Shown here piece after piece: positions 53,597-62,501 of a stretch of DNA of 64,000 nucleotides. This DNA is from an uncultured Roseateles sp. (lineage in GTDB: Bacteria > Pseudomonadota > Gammaproteobacteria > Burkholderiales > Burkholderiaceae_C). Position 1 is the stretch's first letter; each line of letters begins with the position of its first letter. The stretch covers positions 5,890,001 to 5,954,000 of the forward strand of contig NZ_OY729424.1 in NCBI RefSeq assembly GCF_963422335.1, given 5' to 3'. The notes beneath the pieces were generated by a model, which saw only the letters and a list, made by a program, of their open reading frames with translations, did not search any database and had not been told where the DNA came from. Both the position numbers and the translations under genes were made by a program.

Positions 53597-56013
53597 TCGC
53601 AGTCATCTTTCATTGCGTTATACGCGGCTGCTGGTACGCCAACAACTGGCTCTATAAGTGCTGTGTGAATCTTGCTCCAGGGCTTACCCAGGAAGTCAGC
53701 GTGCCAGTGCGGATAGCTGAGCCAATCAGGCGCACTCTTCGAAATGGGATGCGATTCAACCCGAACCACGTCCTTGCTTTTGAAAAAGCGATAGGTAGGC
53801 CTGGTAGGGCCGCCCGTCTTGGTTGAGTAAATCCCCAACTTCCCTAGCTTCGCAAGCTTTTCTAAGACGCCAACGCCAAGTCCGGCGGCAGCACCAGAAC
53901 CAGCAACTTCCCACCAGTTCACGCATTTCAAGTTAAAGCCATTGAAATACAGCTGAATCGTCAGATCGGTGAGCGCTCCAATGCCAGCAGCAACACACCA
54001 AGGACACGCGCCAGTTGGGTCGATGTAGCTCAGGGGATTGCCTTCTACGTATGCGTAGGTATTGAGGCCTCCATCCAATCCGATCGGATCAGATTGGACG
54101 TATCTCCCGGTCGTCGGATCGTAATCCCTGAAGTAGTTGTAGTGCAAACCAAACACCCGCTCGAACTGCTGCCCTGGCAGACGCAGCAGAACGTCAAGCG
54201 CCTCAAGCCCCGGCGTGGGTGCGTTCTCTGGAGGCGCCGTACCGAAGGGCTCGGACATCCAGCGCCAGCGCATGCGGCCTTGGACGTCAACGGCCACCCG
54301 CGGTGCATCCAGGTGGTCGCCGTGGATGTAGAACTGCGTCGGTGGCTGGGTGGAGCTGCCCGCATTGGGGATCAGCACCGCCACCGGGATGTCACCGAAC
54401 CAGACGTACTCCGACAGCGCAACGCCGTTGTCCCAATACTCGCCCAGCAAATGCCCTTGCAGGTCATAGGCCACAAACGTGTCGAAGCCTGTGGCCGTGA
54501 CTGAGGCGGCCGTCGAGCCAGCCATTGAGCTCGCGGCGCTACGCACGCTGCTGCGCTTGGTGTGCGCGGCCGCCTGCGGCAAGATGGCATTGACCGAGCG
54601 TGACGCACTGGCACCCAGCGTGGACCAGACGCTGTTCTTCACGCGCTGGCCCAGCGCGTCATAGACAAAGTCGACGCCGTAGTAGCTGCCCTGGGCCAGA
54701 CTCATCAGCCGGCCTTCGGGGCTGTAGGCGGCGCCGTAGTTCGTCGAGAGCGACGCAGCGGTATCGCTCAGCGTGTTGCCCGAGGCGTCCACAGTGAAGT
54801 TGCGCACCGGATTTGTGATCGAGTTCAGCCGGTTGCTGTCTGCCGCGACGGTGTAGCTTCTCGACCCGGTCCCGGTCGCTGCCGACGTTCGGTTGCCATT
54901 GGCGTCATAGGTGTAGGCCCAGTTGGTCGCAGCGGTCTGCACGCTGCTGACTTGGCCCATTGCGTCGTAGCCGAAGCTCTGGTTGTACGCCGTGCTGGCC
55001 GTGCCGTCGGCGTTGTAGTGTGTGTAGCTCTTGATGCGGTCGGCCGCGTCGTAGCTCAGGTCACGCACCAATGGCCCCAGCGGGTAACGCACCATGCGCC
55101 CGTTGGCGTCGAAGCTCCGCTCGTGAAGCTTCAGCCCTGCCGTCATATGCCACTTCCAGCTCTTGACCGGCCCGAAGGGGCTCATCTGGATCTGGCTGAT
55201 GAGGGGTTGCGGCGTTGCCCCTGCGCTGGTGGCCACATTGATGGCGCTGGGCTGGCCATCGACATAGCTGTAGCTCACGACCCGGCCGGACGGATAGGTG
55301 ATGCTGGTCACATGACTGGCGGCGTCGTAGGTGTAGGCAACGGTCTGAGTCAGGCCACCTTGAACTGCCTGCGTCACTCGGGTGATGCGCCCCTGGGCGT
55401 CGTAGCCGTACTGGGTGCTGACCTCAGGCGAGCTGGCTGCGGTCAGCCGCCCCACGCCATAGCCGAACACGCCGCCGGTCTGGTCATAGGTCCAGCTGAA
55501 CTGACGCGTCGTGGTGCCGGTCTTGGTGATGACCCTGGAGGTGGGCCGGTTCAGCGCGTCATAGCTGTAGGTGCTGAGGTAGCCTCGCGCATCCGCGCTG
55601 GTCTTGAGATTGCCCGCGGCGTCATACGTGAAGGCCGAGGTGCCGGTGTCGGGACTGACCAGCCCGGTCGGGTCGCCCAGGCCGTTGAGCGGGTACTGGG
55701 TGTTCAGGTTGCGCGGGTCCTTGACCTGGGTCAGCCGGCTCTGCCCGTCATAACTGAACTGGGTCAGGCCGGTCTTGGCGTCCACGGTGTAGCTGCGCCG
55801 GCCCAACGGGTCATAGCCGTGCGAGGTCGCGAAGCCGAAGCCAGAGACTCCGGGCGCCGCCACGGTCTTGGTGGGGTTGCCTTCGGCGTCGTACTCGTAG
55901 TTGGCCACCGGGGCGGGAGACTGCGGCAGCGGAGGCAGGCTCTGAGCCTGCACAGCTTGGGTCAGCAGGCATAGCAGGATCGCGCAGCGGGAGAAAGTAG
56001 TTTTCTTGCCCAT
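53584..56013 (-). CDS. RHS-core protein with C-terminal toxin domain
   Basis: An 809-residue secreted RHS protein. A signal peptide (residues 1-24, AILLCLLTQAVQAQS) is followed by YD repeats (for example YSYDALNRPTSR, YGYDAQGRITRV). The RHS core signature is at residues 637-668 (RYVQSDPIGLDGG through YIDPTG). The last 141 residues are a variable tip with a hydrophobic segment and then RVESHPIS, SYPHWHADFLG and HTALIEP, which I cannot place in a known toxin family; the clustered histidines suggest a metal-dependent enzyme. The tip region is near 50% G+C, unlike the rest. The start is preceded by GGGAG and lies in frame, one codon after the stop of the upstream RHS gene. Confidence 0.85.
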   Translation of the reverse strand: MGKKTTFSRCAILLCLLTQAVQAQSLPPLPQSPAPVANYEYDAEGNPTKTVAAPGVSGFGFATSHGYDPLGRRSYTVDAKTGLTQFSYDGQSRLTQVKDPRNLNTQYPLNGLGDPTGLVSPDTGTSAFTYDAAGNLKTSADARGYLSTYSYDALNRPTSRVITKTGTTTRQFSWTYDQTGGVFGYGVGRLTAASSPEVSTQYGYDAQGRITRVTQAVQGGLTQTVAYTYDAASHVTSITYPSGRVVSYSYVDGQPSAINVATSAGATPQPLISQIQMSPFGPVKSWKWHMTAGLKLHERSFDANGRMVRYPLGPLVRDLSYDAADRIKSYTHYNADGTASTAYNQSFGYDAMGQVSSVQTAATNWAYTYDANGNRTSAATGTGSRSYTVAADSNRLNSITNPVRNFTVDASGNTLSDTAASLSTNYGAAYSPEGRLMSLAQGSYYGVDFVYDALGQRVKNSVWSTLGASASRSVNAILPQAAAHTKRSSVRSAASSMAGSTAASVTATGFDTFVAYDLQGHLLGEYWDNGVALSEYVWFGDIPVAVLIPNAGSSTQPPTQFYIHGDHLDAPRVAVDVQGRMRWRWMSEPFGTAPPENAPTPGLEALDVLLRLPGQQFERVFGLHYNYFRDYDPTTGRYVQSDPIGLDGGLNTYAYVEGNPLSYIDPTGACPWCVAAGIGALTDLTIQLYFNGFNLKCVNWWEVAGSGAAAGLGVGVLEKLAKLGKLGIYSTKTGGPTRPTYRFFKSKDVVRVESHPISKSAPDWLSYPHWHADFLGKPWSKIHTALIEPVVGVPAAAYNAMKDDCECQR

Positions 56014-56016
56014 CGC

Positions 56017-58611
56017 TCACTCCCTGCCGGTGGTTTGCTGCACGCGGCCCAGGGCGTCCATCGCCCGGGTGACTTGCCGGCTGAGCACGCCGCCGGAGTC
56101 CTTGACCACTTCGGCGGTTCGCTTGCCTGCGTTGTCCAATGTGTAGTCGATGCGGTTGCCGCGGTTGTCGCTCACGGCGATCAGCCGGTGGGCGTCGTCG
56201 TACTCGTAGGCGACAAAGCTCTCATCGGGCTGGATCACGCGTTTGAGCAGACCGGTGGGCCAGTACACATACTGCGTGGTCTGGCCTGCGACGGCAACGC
56301 TGGTCAATCGCTGGCGCAGGTCGTAGCTGTAGTCGGTCGTGATGCCGTTCGCATCGATCTGCTGCAGCAACTGCCCGTGTGGGTTGTACTGGGTGAACTG
56401 GGTGACTTGGCCCAGCGCATTGGTGATGCTTTGCAGATCGCCCTTGGTGTGCGCGGCCGTGGTGTCGCTGTGGTAAGCATAGGTCGTGGTGTTGTTCAGC
56501 GGGTCTTTGGCGGTAAGCACCTGGCCAAACAGGTTGTAGGTGTACTGCTGCACGCGGTTGGGTACGCTGGCTTGCAGGGTGGCGCTGAAGCCCAGCGCGC
56601 CATTGGTGTCGGTGGTGGCTTGCTCGACTTGCCTGCACAGCACGACGATAGGCTTGCCATCGGGCAGCAGGGCCGAGGCCGGCGCGCAACTGGCGATTGC
56701 GTTGGCGTTGAAGGGGTCGGGCTGGCCGTTGTAGATGCGGGTGGTGAGTTGGCCGGGTTCGGCCGTCTTGGTGGCGAGCCGCCAGTCGGGGTGCCATTGG
56801 CTGCTGATCTTGCGGCTTCCGGTGGGGAGGCTGGCATTACCGGCCAAGACTGCGGAGCAAACCGCGCCGTTGGCCAAGCCCTCGACGCGCGAGGTCTCCA
56901 GGTTGCGGCTCAGGTCGTGGGCGCGGCAAGTGCGGCTGCCGTTGAAGTCGTCTTCGCGCTCGACATTGCCGTTGGCGTCGTAGCTCAGGCCCTTGCTGCT
57001 GGCGGCACAGCCACTGCCGGCGGGCTGGCTGCGGCTGGTCAGGCGGGGCATGCCCTGGGTCAGCGCCGCACTGAGGCCAAGATTGCCGTCTTCAGGGTCG
57101 GTCACGACGGTGCCTGTCGGCGCCTGCCAGCCGAACTCGCGCCAGAGCAGCCGTGTCGTGGGGTCGAAGGTCTCGGTGGCGGTACGGCTGGGTGGCGTTC
57201 CGTAGACCACGCTGTAGCGGTTCACGCCACCGGCCAGCTCGGTGGAAATGGCGCGGCCTTGCGCGTCGTAGGCATAGATGGAATGTCTTACCGCATCCTC
57301 GCCGGTGATGCCGGTCAGTGCCCAGGGGTAGCTGGCGTCTTCGTAATGGAACTTCCGGACGGTGCTGTCTTGCCAGGTCAGTTGGTTCAGATGCCCAGGA
57401 GCCCCATAAGCCAGGCCAATGACCTTTTGCGCTGGGTCGGTAACCTGCTTGAGGCGACCACTGCCGTCATAGGCCAGGCGCAGGCTGCGGTCCGCGTGGT
57501 CGCGCAGTTCGATCATATATCCTGCACCGGGTGCAATGTCGGCCGAGATTGCTGCATCGCTGTAGATGTAGCTGATACTGCGGCCGTCGGCATAGTGGAC
57601 GCTGAGCAGCACGCCGTTGCCGTCGTAGGTTTCAAGTGCATGGCGGCTGGCGTCAACGTAGCGCCACTGGTCGGCTACCTTGTAGAGCCGATCCGCTATG
57701 TCGGCATCCGGCGCATAGCTGTTCGAACCGTTGCGCACAAAGCTCACCCACGCGCCGGAACCGCGATGCACTTGGACCGTCTGCACGATGCCGTTGGCAT
57801 CAGCTTGCAGCGCCAGGCGGCGGAACAAATTGAGTGTCCACAAGCCGCTGGCGCCCGGTCCGACGTAGGGAGCATAGGCAATCAGCGAGTTATCCGACGG
57901 GAGCTTAGGGCGGCTGTCATACACCAACTCCAATCCCGCCATCCCGGTCCAAGCGAACAAAGCCTCACGCTGTTGTTTGTTTCCCGTCAGCGGGTAGATG
58001 GGGTTGCCGAACCGAGGTGCCGTGCAAACGTCTTGGGGGCTGCCTCGGTTCTTGTCGTGCCAGGGCGTGGCTACGCACTTTAAGGATGAGGCATCGGGCG
58101 CGAAGCCAGGGCTGCATAGGCAGCTATGGTCTGGCTGCTCGGCGCTGTCTCCCGGGCAAGAAGTCGACGCATACTTCCCAGCCCCGGCCCAGAATATTCT
58201 TGGCCAAAGCACAATGTCAACGAAATCGATTCGCCCCATCCAAGTAGTTTCATCGACTTGCCAAGGGTCTGCCTGCGTTGGCCATTGACAGAGCGGAAGG
58301 TGGCACTGGTTTGTCAAGAAGTCTGCATACTGCACCCGCACAGCTTCTGGACCGGATCGATAGCATCCACCCAATGGACCCGCACTCCAGCAAACCTGCG
58401 TCTCCTTGGGAACCGCCCCAGCAGCAATCGAGTCACTCGGATATCCGCCAAACGCAGCAGCGACCACTAGCAGCCGAAGGACCAAACAATCCCTGAGGGT
58501 TCTCCAGTGGTTTTGGACTAGACCTCCGCGTGCCAACGTCATACAGCCCGAGAACGGCCAGTGCTGCAGGCAACGGCACCAAGTCTGCCATCCAGACAAG
58601 CAAATGCTCAT
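56017..58611 (-). CDS. RHS/YD-repeat protein (N-terminal partner)
   Basis: An 864-residue exported RHS repeat protein. The N-terminus has a hydrophobic segment near residues 40-55 (VLRLLVVAAAFGG), then a cysteine-rich region, a DUF6531-like segment (GNPIYPLTGNKQQ), and YD repeats running to the end (for example YEYDDAHRLIAVSDN). It lacks the RHS core and any toxin tip, which are on the next gene. I chose ATG 58611 because GGGAGGG lies seven bases before it; ATG 58542 would give a shorter signal sequence. The final residues ALGRVQQTTG are a half YD repeat, as if the protein once continued into the next frame. Confidence 0.8.
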   Translation of the reverse strand: MSICLSGWQTWCRCLQHWPFSGCMTLARGGLVQNHWRTLRDCLVLRLLVVAAAFGGYPSDSIAAGAVPKETQVCWSAGPLGGCYRSGPEAVRVQYADFLTNQCHLPLCQWPTQADPWQVDETTWMGRIDFVDIVLWPRIFWAGAGKYASTSCPGDSAEQPDHSCLCSPGFAPDASSLKCVATPWHDKNRGSPQDVCTAPRFGNPIYPLTGNKQQREALFAWTGMAGLELVYDSRPKLPSDNSLIAYAPYVGPGASGLWTLNLFRRLALQADANGIVQTVQVHRGSGAWVSFVRNGSNSYAPDADIADRLYKVADQWRYVDASRHALETYDGNGVLLSVHYADGRSISYIYSDAAISADIAPGAGYMIELRDHADRSLRLAYDGSGRLKQVTDPAQKVIGLAYGAPGHLNQLTWQDSTVRKFHYEDASYPWALTGITGEDAVRHSIYAYDAQGRAISTELAGGVNRYSVVYGTPPSRTATETFDPTTRLLWREFGWQAPTGTVVTDPEDGNLGLSAALTQGMPRLTSRSQPAGSGCAASSKGLSYDANGNVEREDDFNGSRTCRAHDLSRNLETSRVEGLANGAVCSAVLAGNASLPTGSRKISSQWHPDWRLATKTAEPGQLTTRIYNGQPDPFNANAIASCAPASALLPDGKPIVVLCRQVEQATTDTNGALGFSATLQASVPNRVQQYTYNLFGQVLTAKDPLNNTTTYAYHSDTTAAHTKGDLQSITNALGQVTQFTQYNPHGQLLQQIDANGITTDYSYDLRQRLTSVAVAGQTTQYVYWPTGLLKRVIQPDESFVAYEYDDAHRLIAVSDNRGNRIDYTLDNAGKRTAEVVKDSGGVLSRQVTRAMDALGRVQQTTGRE

Positions 58612-58957
58612 GCAGGAACCCTCCCAGGTTCGCCAGTGGCCGCGCGCCGGGGCGCTGCCCTGTGCTATCCACACTTTCGTTGGCGAACTGAACCTTGGAT
58701 ATTAACGCTAACCCTTAATTTGCACGGTCTACTCATGGCACATATCTGTCGCGATCCGTTCACGGCAAATGCCTGCCGCTTGGCTAGCGAACGCGGCCAG
58801 CGTTGATCACCATCGCGGTGGTTACAACGGGATCGGAACCGCGCGATGCGCTGGCGATGCCCGAGATGAGTCCTTTGTCGCGAGAGGGCGGAATTCGCAG
58901 CTGTGCCTGGCGTGGATTAGCATTGATCATGCAGGAATTTCAAGTGGCCAAACCTCC
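58612..58957. other. Intergenic region between the RHS and TelA operons
   Basis: No gene is supported here. It should hold the RHS promoter: a TAATAT at 58699-58704 (minus strand) could be a -10, but the -35 is poor. No terminator for the telA operon was seen. Confidence 0.5.
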
Positions 58958-60154
58958 TTACAACTTCACCGGCCCCGCCACATCCCCCGCGCTGCCCACC
59001 GCCTCGCGCGCCCGCTGCTGCCGCACCCGGTCCACATGGCTGTCGGCGCGGGCCAGCTGCTCGCGCAGCATCACGTTGTTCTGGCCCATCACGTCGATGG
59101 CCTTGGCGCGGAAGTTGTCCATCGCGTCCATGGCCTGGAAGGTCTGGTCGAACATTTCCTTCATCTTTTCGACACCCAGCATCGGGTTCTGCGCGAACTG
59201 CGAGGTCTGGTCGACATGCTGGTTCAGCGCGCGGCCGGTCTCGCTGATCAGATTGCCTATGGTCTCGTTGACGCCCGACAACATCTCCATCACGCGGATC
59301 TGGTTGCCGGTGGCGCGGGCCACCGTCTGCGCCACGGCCAGTGCGCTCATGCCGGTGGTGGCCACGCGGGTGCAGCCGTTGATCATCTCGCGGCCGGTCT
59401 TCTTCAGCACGTCCAGCGCCAAATAGCCGTTGACGCAGACGGCCTGCTGGGTCTGCACGTCCAGCAGGTTCTGGCGGGCATAAAACAGCACCTCCTGCTT
59501 CAGCGCATGGGCGCGCTGCGGGTCGGTCGCTTCGAGCGATTGCACCTTGGCGGCGAGCTGCGTGTCCAGCGTCGTGGCAAAGCGCGCCGCGGCGGCGAGC
59601 TTTTGCATCGCGTCCCACAGCTTGGCGCGGGTGGCCTCGATGTCGATCACGTCCTTCTGCATGTCATCGCGGGCGGCGTAGAGCTGACCCATCGAGGTCT
59701 TCAGCTGCTCGGCGGCGCTCTGGTATTTGCGGAAATAGGCCTCCAGCTTGTTGCCGAAGGGGATCAGGCCCAGCAGCTTGCGCGGCTGCATCAGATCGCC
59801 CTCGGCTCCGGGATTCAGCTCGTCGAGCTGGGCGCGGATGCTGGAGATGGCCTTGTAGGCCGAGCTGTCCTCGATGCCGTCGAAGTTGCGCTGCATGAAG
59901 CGGCTCTGCATCAGATCGGCGGCGCCGGCAATCTCTTCCTTGCCCAGCGCGAAGGCGCTGTCCAGCCGCGCCCGGAAGGCATCGGACTGCACGTCCTCGC
60001 TGGCCAGCGCGTCGATGAAGCGCAGCACCTGGGCATCGACCTGCTGCTGCAGCTCGGGCTTCAGAGGCACGGCCTCGCGCGCCGCCTCCACGGCCACCGG
60101 CGTCAGCACTTCGGGCGGTTGCAATTGAAACGCAGGGGCAGCGGGGCTGTTCAT
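58958..60154 (-). CDS. telA: TelA-family toxic anion resistance protein
   Basis: A 398-residue, almost wholly alpha-helical, cytoplasmic TelA/KlaA-type protein. Family segments are SLEATDPQRAHALKQEVLFYARQNLLD (seen as TDPQRAHALKQEVLFY), LLDVQTQQAVCVNGYLALD and KKTGREMINGC. TelA homologues are linked to tellurite and antibiotic resistance, with no known biochemical activity. It is the last gene of an operon in which each pair overlaps by ATGA, so its partners are two substrate-binding-type proteins, a VWA protein and an XpaC-like membrane protein. Confidence 0.92.
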   Translation of the reverse strand: MNSPAAPAFQLQPPEVLTPVAVEAAREAVPLKPELQQQVDAQVLRFIDALASEDVQSDAFRARLDSAFALGKEEIAGAADLMQSRFMQRNFDGIEDSSAYKAISSIRAQLDELNPGAEGDLMQPRKLLGLIPFGNKLEAYFRKYQSAAEQLKTSMGQLYAARDDMQKDVIDIEATRAKLWDAMQKLAAAARFATTLDTQLAAKVQSLEATDPQRAHALKQEVLFYARQNLLDVQTQQAVCVNGYLALDVLKKTGREMINGCTRVATTGMSALAVAQTVARATGNQIRVMEMLSGVNETIGNLISETGRALNQHVDQTSQFAQNPMLGVEKMKEMFDQTFQAMDAMDNFRAKAIDVMGQNNVMLREQLARADSHVDRVRQQRAREAVGSAGDVAGPVKL

Positions 60155-60843
60155 GACTGAGACTCCTTGTCGGCAATATTGAGCGCAGGGGCGTCAAGGC
60201 CCTGAGGCCCGAACTTCTGATGCAGGAACTTGGAATGCACCAGGAAGGCGTGCGCGTCCTGGGCGGACAGATCGTCGCCGAGCTGGCGCAGCTTGGCCTC
60301 CAGATCGTCCAGCGTATCGGTGAAGGTGGCCTGGGCGGTCTTGCCGTTGTCAAGGACCTTGGTGGTGGCAAAAGCGGCCGGTATGGCCAGATAGGTGTTC
60401 AAGGCATCGGGCAGGTAGCTGATGGCGATGTGGCGCGCATGAAAGCTGTCCTGCAGCGACAGGCTGCCGCGCGAGCGCTCCCACTGCTGCAGCAGGGCTT
60501 CCAGCGCCTCGCACAGCTCCAGCACGCGCTTTTGCAGCGCCAGCGGAATGCGCTTGTCGGGGTTGTATTCGGTCAGCTGGCGCACGCCCTTCAGCGCACG
60601 CTCCATGGCCTCGCGGGCATCGCCTTCGTCGCTGAACTCCAGCGCCGCCCACTCGGGCTCGCGCGTCCAGGGCCAGCCCAGCCACAGGCCACCGATCACG
60701 AAACCGGCCAGATAGCCCAGGCCGGCCATGGGCAGGGCCAGGCTGCCCAAGAGGCCCAGGGCCTTCAGAACAAGCATGAGGCTGGCCAGCGCCAGGCCGC
60801 ACCAGTTGGCGGAGGAAGCCAGGAGGCGAAACAGCGCCGTCAT
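60151..60843 (-). CDS. XpaC-like membrane protein
   Basis: A 230-residue protein with two closely spaced N-terminal transmembrane helices (about 12-33 and 36-57, GLALASLMLVLKALGLLGSLALPMAG is their junction, shown only as LASLMLVLKALGLLG) and a helical cytoplasmic part. The segment ISYLPDALNTYLAIP resembles the yLPtalkLl motif of XpaC-type proteins, which in Bacillus are encoded next to TelA homologues. I therefore call it XpaC-like with moderate confidence. It overlaps telA at one end and the VWA gene at the other, both by ATGA. Confidence 0.65.
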   Translation of the reverse strand: MTALFRLLASSANWCGLALASLMLVLKALGLLGSLALPMAGLGYLAGFVIGGLWLGWPWTREPEWAALEFSDEGDAREAMERALKGVRQLTEYNPDKRIPLALQKRVLELCEALEALLQQWERSRGSLSLQDSFHARHIAISYLPDALNTYLAIPAAFATTKVLDNGKTAQATFTDTLDDLEAKLRQLGDDLSAQDAHAFLVHSKFLHQKFGPQGLDAPALNIADKESQS

Positions 60844-62501
60844 TGATAGGCCCGGATGTCCTTGAACACCGTGTACAGCGGCGTGCTGCGCGCGTCGAAC
60901 ACGCGGCCGCCAGTGATCTTGACCAGGGCCTTCAGATCGGCCTCGTTGGCCTCGCCGAACAGCACCATGAAGACCGGAATCGCGCGCACATCCTCGGGCA
61001 GGGCCGCATAGTCGCGCTTGAAGGCCTCCAGATTGCGGCCCTGGTTGTTCTCGCCATCGGTGAAGGCCACCACCGAGTACTGGTAGCCGGGAGACTTCTC
61101 GCGCTCGGCCAGCATGTGCTGCAGCGACTCGAACACCGCGTCGTACAACGCCGTGCCACCCTTCATGCGCAGGCGCTCGGCCTTGTCGCGCACCTCGGCC
61201 AGCACGGCCTGCTTGGCCTCGCTGTCGGCCTGCTCCTGCACGCCCTTGGCCCCCACCTTGCCGGCGGGCAGCTCGAAGCGCACCAGGCCATAGGGATTCT
61301 CGGCAAAGGGCTGCAGCCACAGGCGCTCGCGATTGGTCAGCTTGGCGATGCGCCCGGTCAGCGAGGAGTCGGCCCCGGCGATGTAGTGCAGCGCCTGCAC
61401 CAGCTGATCGCGACGGCCGCCGCCGGCCATGCTGCCGCTGGTGTCGAGCACAAAGGTGCTGGCAATCGGCGTGCGGAACTCGTTCAGGTAGGCGGCGATC
61501 AGGCCATCGGCCAGCGCGCGGTCGGGCGAGAACGGCAGCTCGATCTGCAGGCCCTGGCGCGGCAGCAGCTCCTCGACCTTGGCCGCGATGTCCTGCTTGA
61601 CGGGGCGGCGCAGCGTCTGGCGCGCCAGCCACAGCTGGGCGGCATCGCTCTTCAGATAGTCGGCCACCAAGATGTAGTCGCCGCGCTTGGCCTCGTCGAG
61701 CAGCATGAACGGGTAGTCGGCCGTGCTGACGCCCTCGAACGGATAGATCAGGTGCAACTTCTCGCGCAGCTTGCCCGAGGCATTCAGGCTCAGCAGCCAG
61801 CTCTCGTAATTGATGAAGGCATTGACCTTGGTGCCCTGCTGCAGGATGAACTGCTCGGACAGATAGGTCGAGTTGTCGCCGGGCAGCTTGTAGCCCTTGA
61901 GGAAGTCGGCGATGGCGCCGCGGTCCACATCGGCCGCGTTCAGTGCCTCGGCCTTGCCGCCGGCGGAGGCCACAACGCCCATCAAGGCCATGAAGCCCTG
62001 GTTCGAGGTGGCCGGATTCGACAGCGCATAGCGCAGCTTGCCCGTGCGTGCCGCTGCGGCGATATCGCTCCAGGTCAGCCTGGCCTCGGGCCGGTCCCAG
62101 CCGTATTTCTTCGCATCGCTTTCGCTGACTCCGACGGCAATCGGCGACAGCATGATCTTCTCCTGCAGCTTGACCCGCCCCTGGCCCTGCGGGCTGGACA
62201 GCAGGTATTTGGCATTGGCGAACCAGGCCGCGTCGGCCTTGGCCTCGCCGTTGAGCACCGCCTCGGTGCTCTCCATCGTGCCGCCGAACTTGAAGCGCAG
62301 ATTGACACCGGTGGCCTTCTTCACCATCTCCTCCAGCGGCTGCACATCACGCAGATCGCTGGTCGCCAAGACCCGGAACTCGGTTTCCGCCGCAGCCGGC
62401 ACGGACACTGCCGCCGGTGCCTCGGGCGCCTTGTGATCCCGCTTGACCACGACATAGACCAGGGCCAGCGCCGCCACGACCATCCACCACTTGAACTTCA
62501 T
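60840..62501 (-). CDS. Membrane-anchored substrate-binding and VWA-domain protein
   Basis: A 553-residue protein. A single N-terminal helix (WWMVVAALALVYVVVK) anchors it, with the rest predicted periplasmic. Residues about 40-310 resemble an extracellular solute-binding protein (FRVLATSDLRDVQPLEEM; YALSNPATSNQGFMALMG). Residues about 340-550 are a von Willebrand A domain with a complete metal-ion site: FVLDTSGSM, GGTALYDAV and FTDGENN. VWA domains bind partner proteins through a metal ion. The fusion of a ligand sensor to a VWA module suggests assembly of a complex on binding a ligand; this is inference. It overlaps both neighbours by four bases. Confidence 0.85.
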   Translation of the reverse strand: MKFKWWMVVAALALVYVVVKRDHKAPEAPAAVSVPAAAETEFRVLATSDLRDVQPLEEMVKKATGVNLRFKFGGTMESTEAVLNGEAKADAAWFANAKYLLSSPQGQGRVKLQEKIMLSPIAVGVSESDAKKYGWDRPEARLTWSDIAAAARTGKLRYALSNPATSNQGFMALMGVVASAGGKAEALNAADVDRGAIADFLKGYKLPGDNSTYLSEQFILQQGTKVNAFINYESWLLSLNASGKLREKLHLIYPFEGVSTADYPFMLLDEAKRGDYILVADYLKSDAAQLWLARQTLRRPVKQDIAAKVEELLPRQGLQIELPFSPDRALADGLIAAYLNEFRTPIASTFVLDTSGSMAGGGRRDQLVQALHYIAGADSSLTGRIAKLTNRERLWLQPFAENPYGLVRFELPAGKVGAKGVQEQADSEAKQAVLAEVRDKAERLRMKGGTALYDAVFESLQHMLAEREKSPGYQYSVVAFTDGENNQGRNLEAFKRDYAALPEDVRAIPVFMVLFGEANEADLKALVKITGGRVFDARSTPLYTVFKDIRAYQ

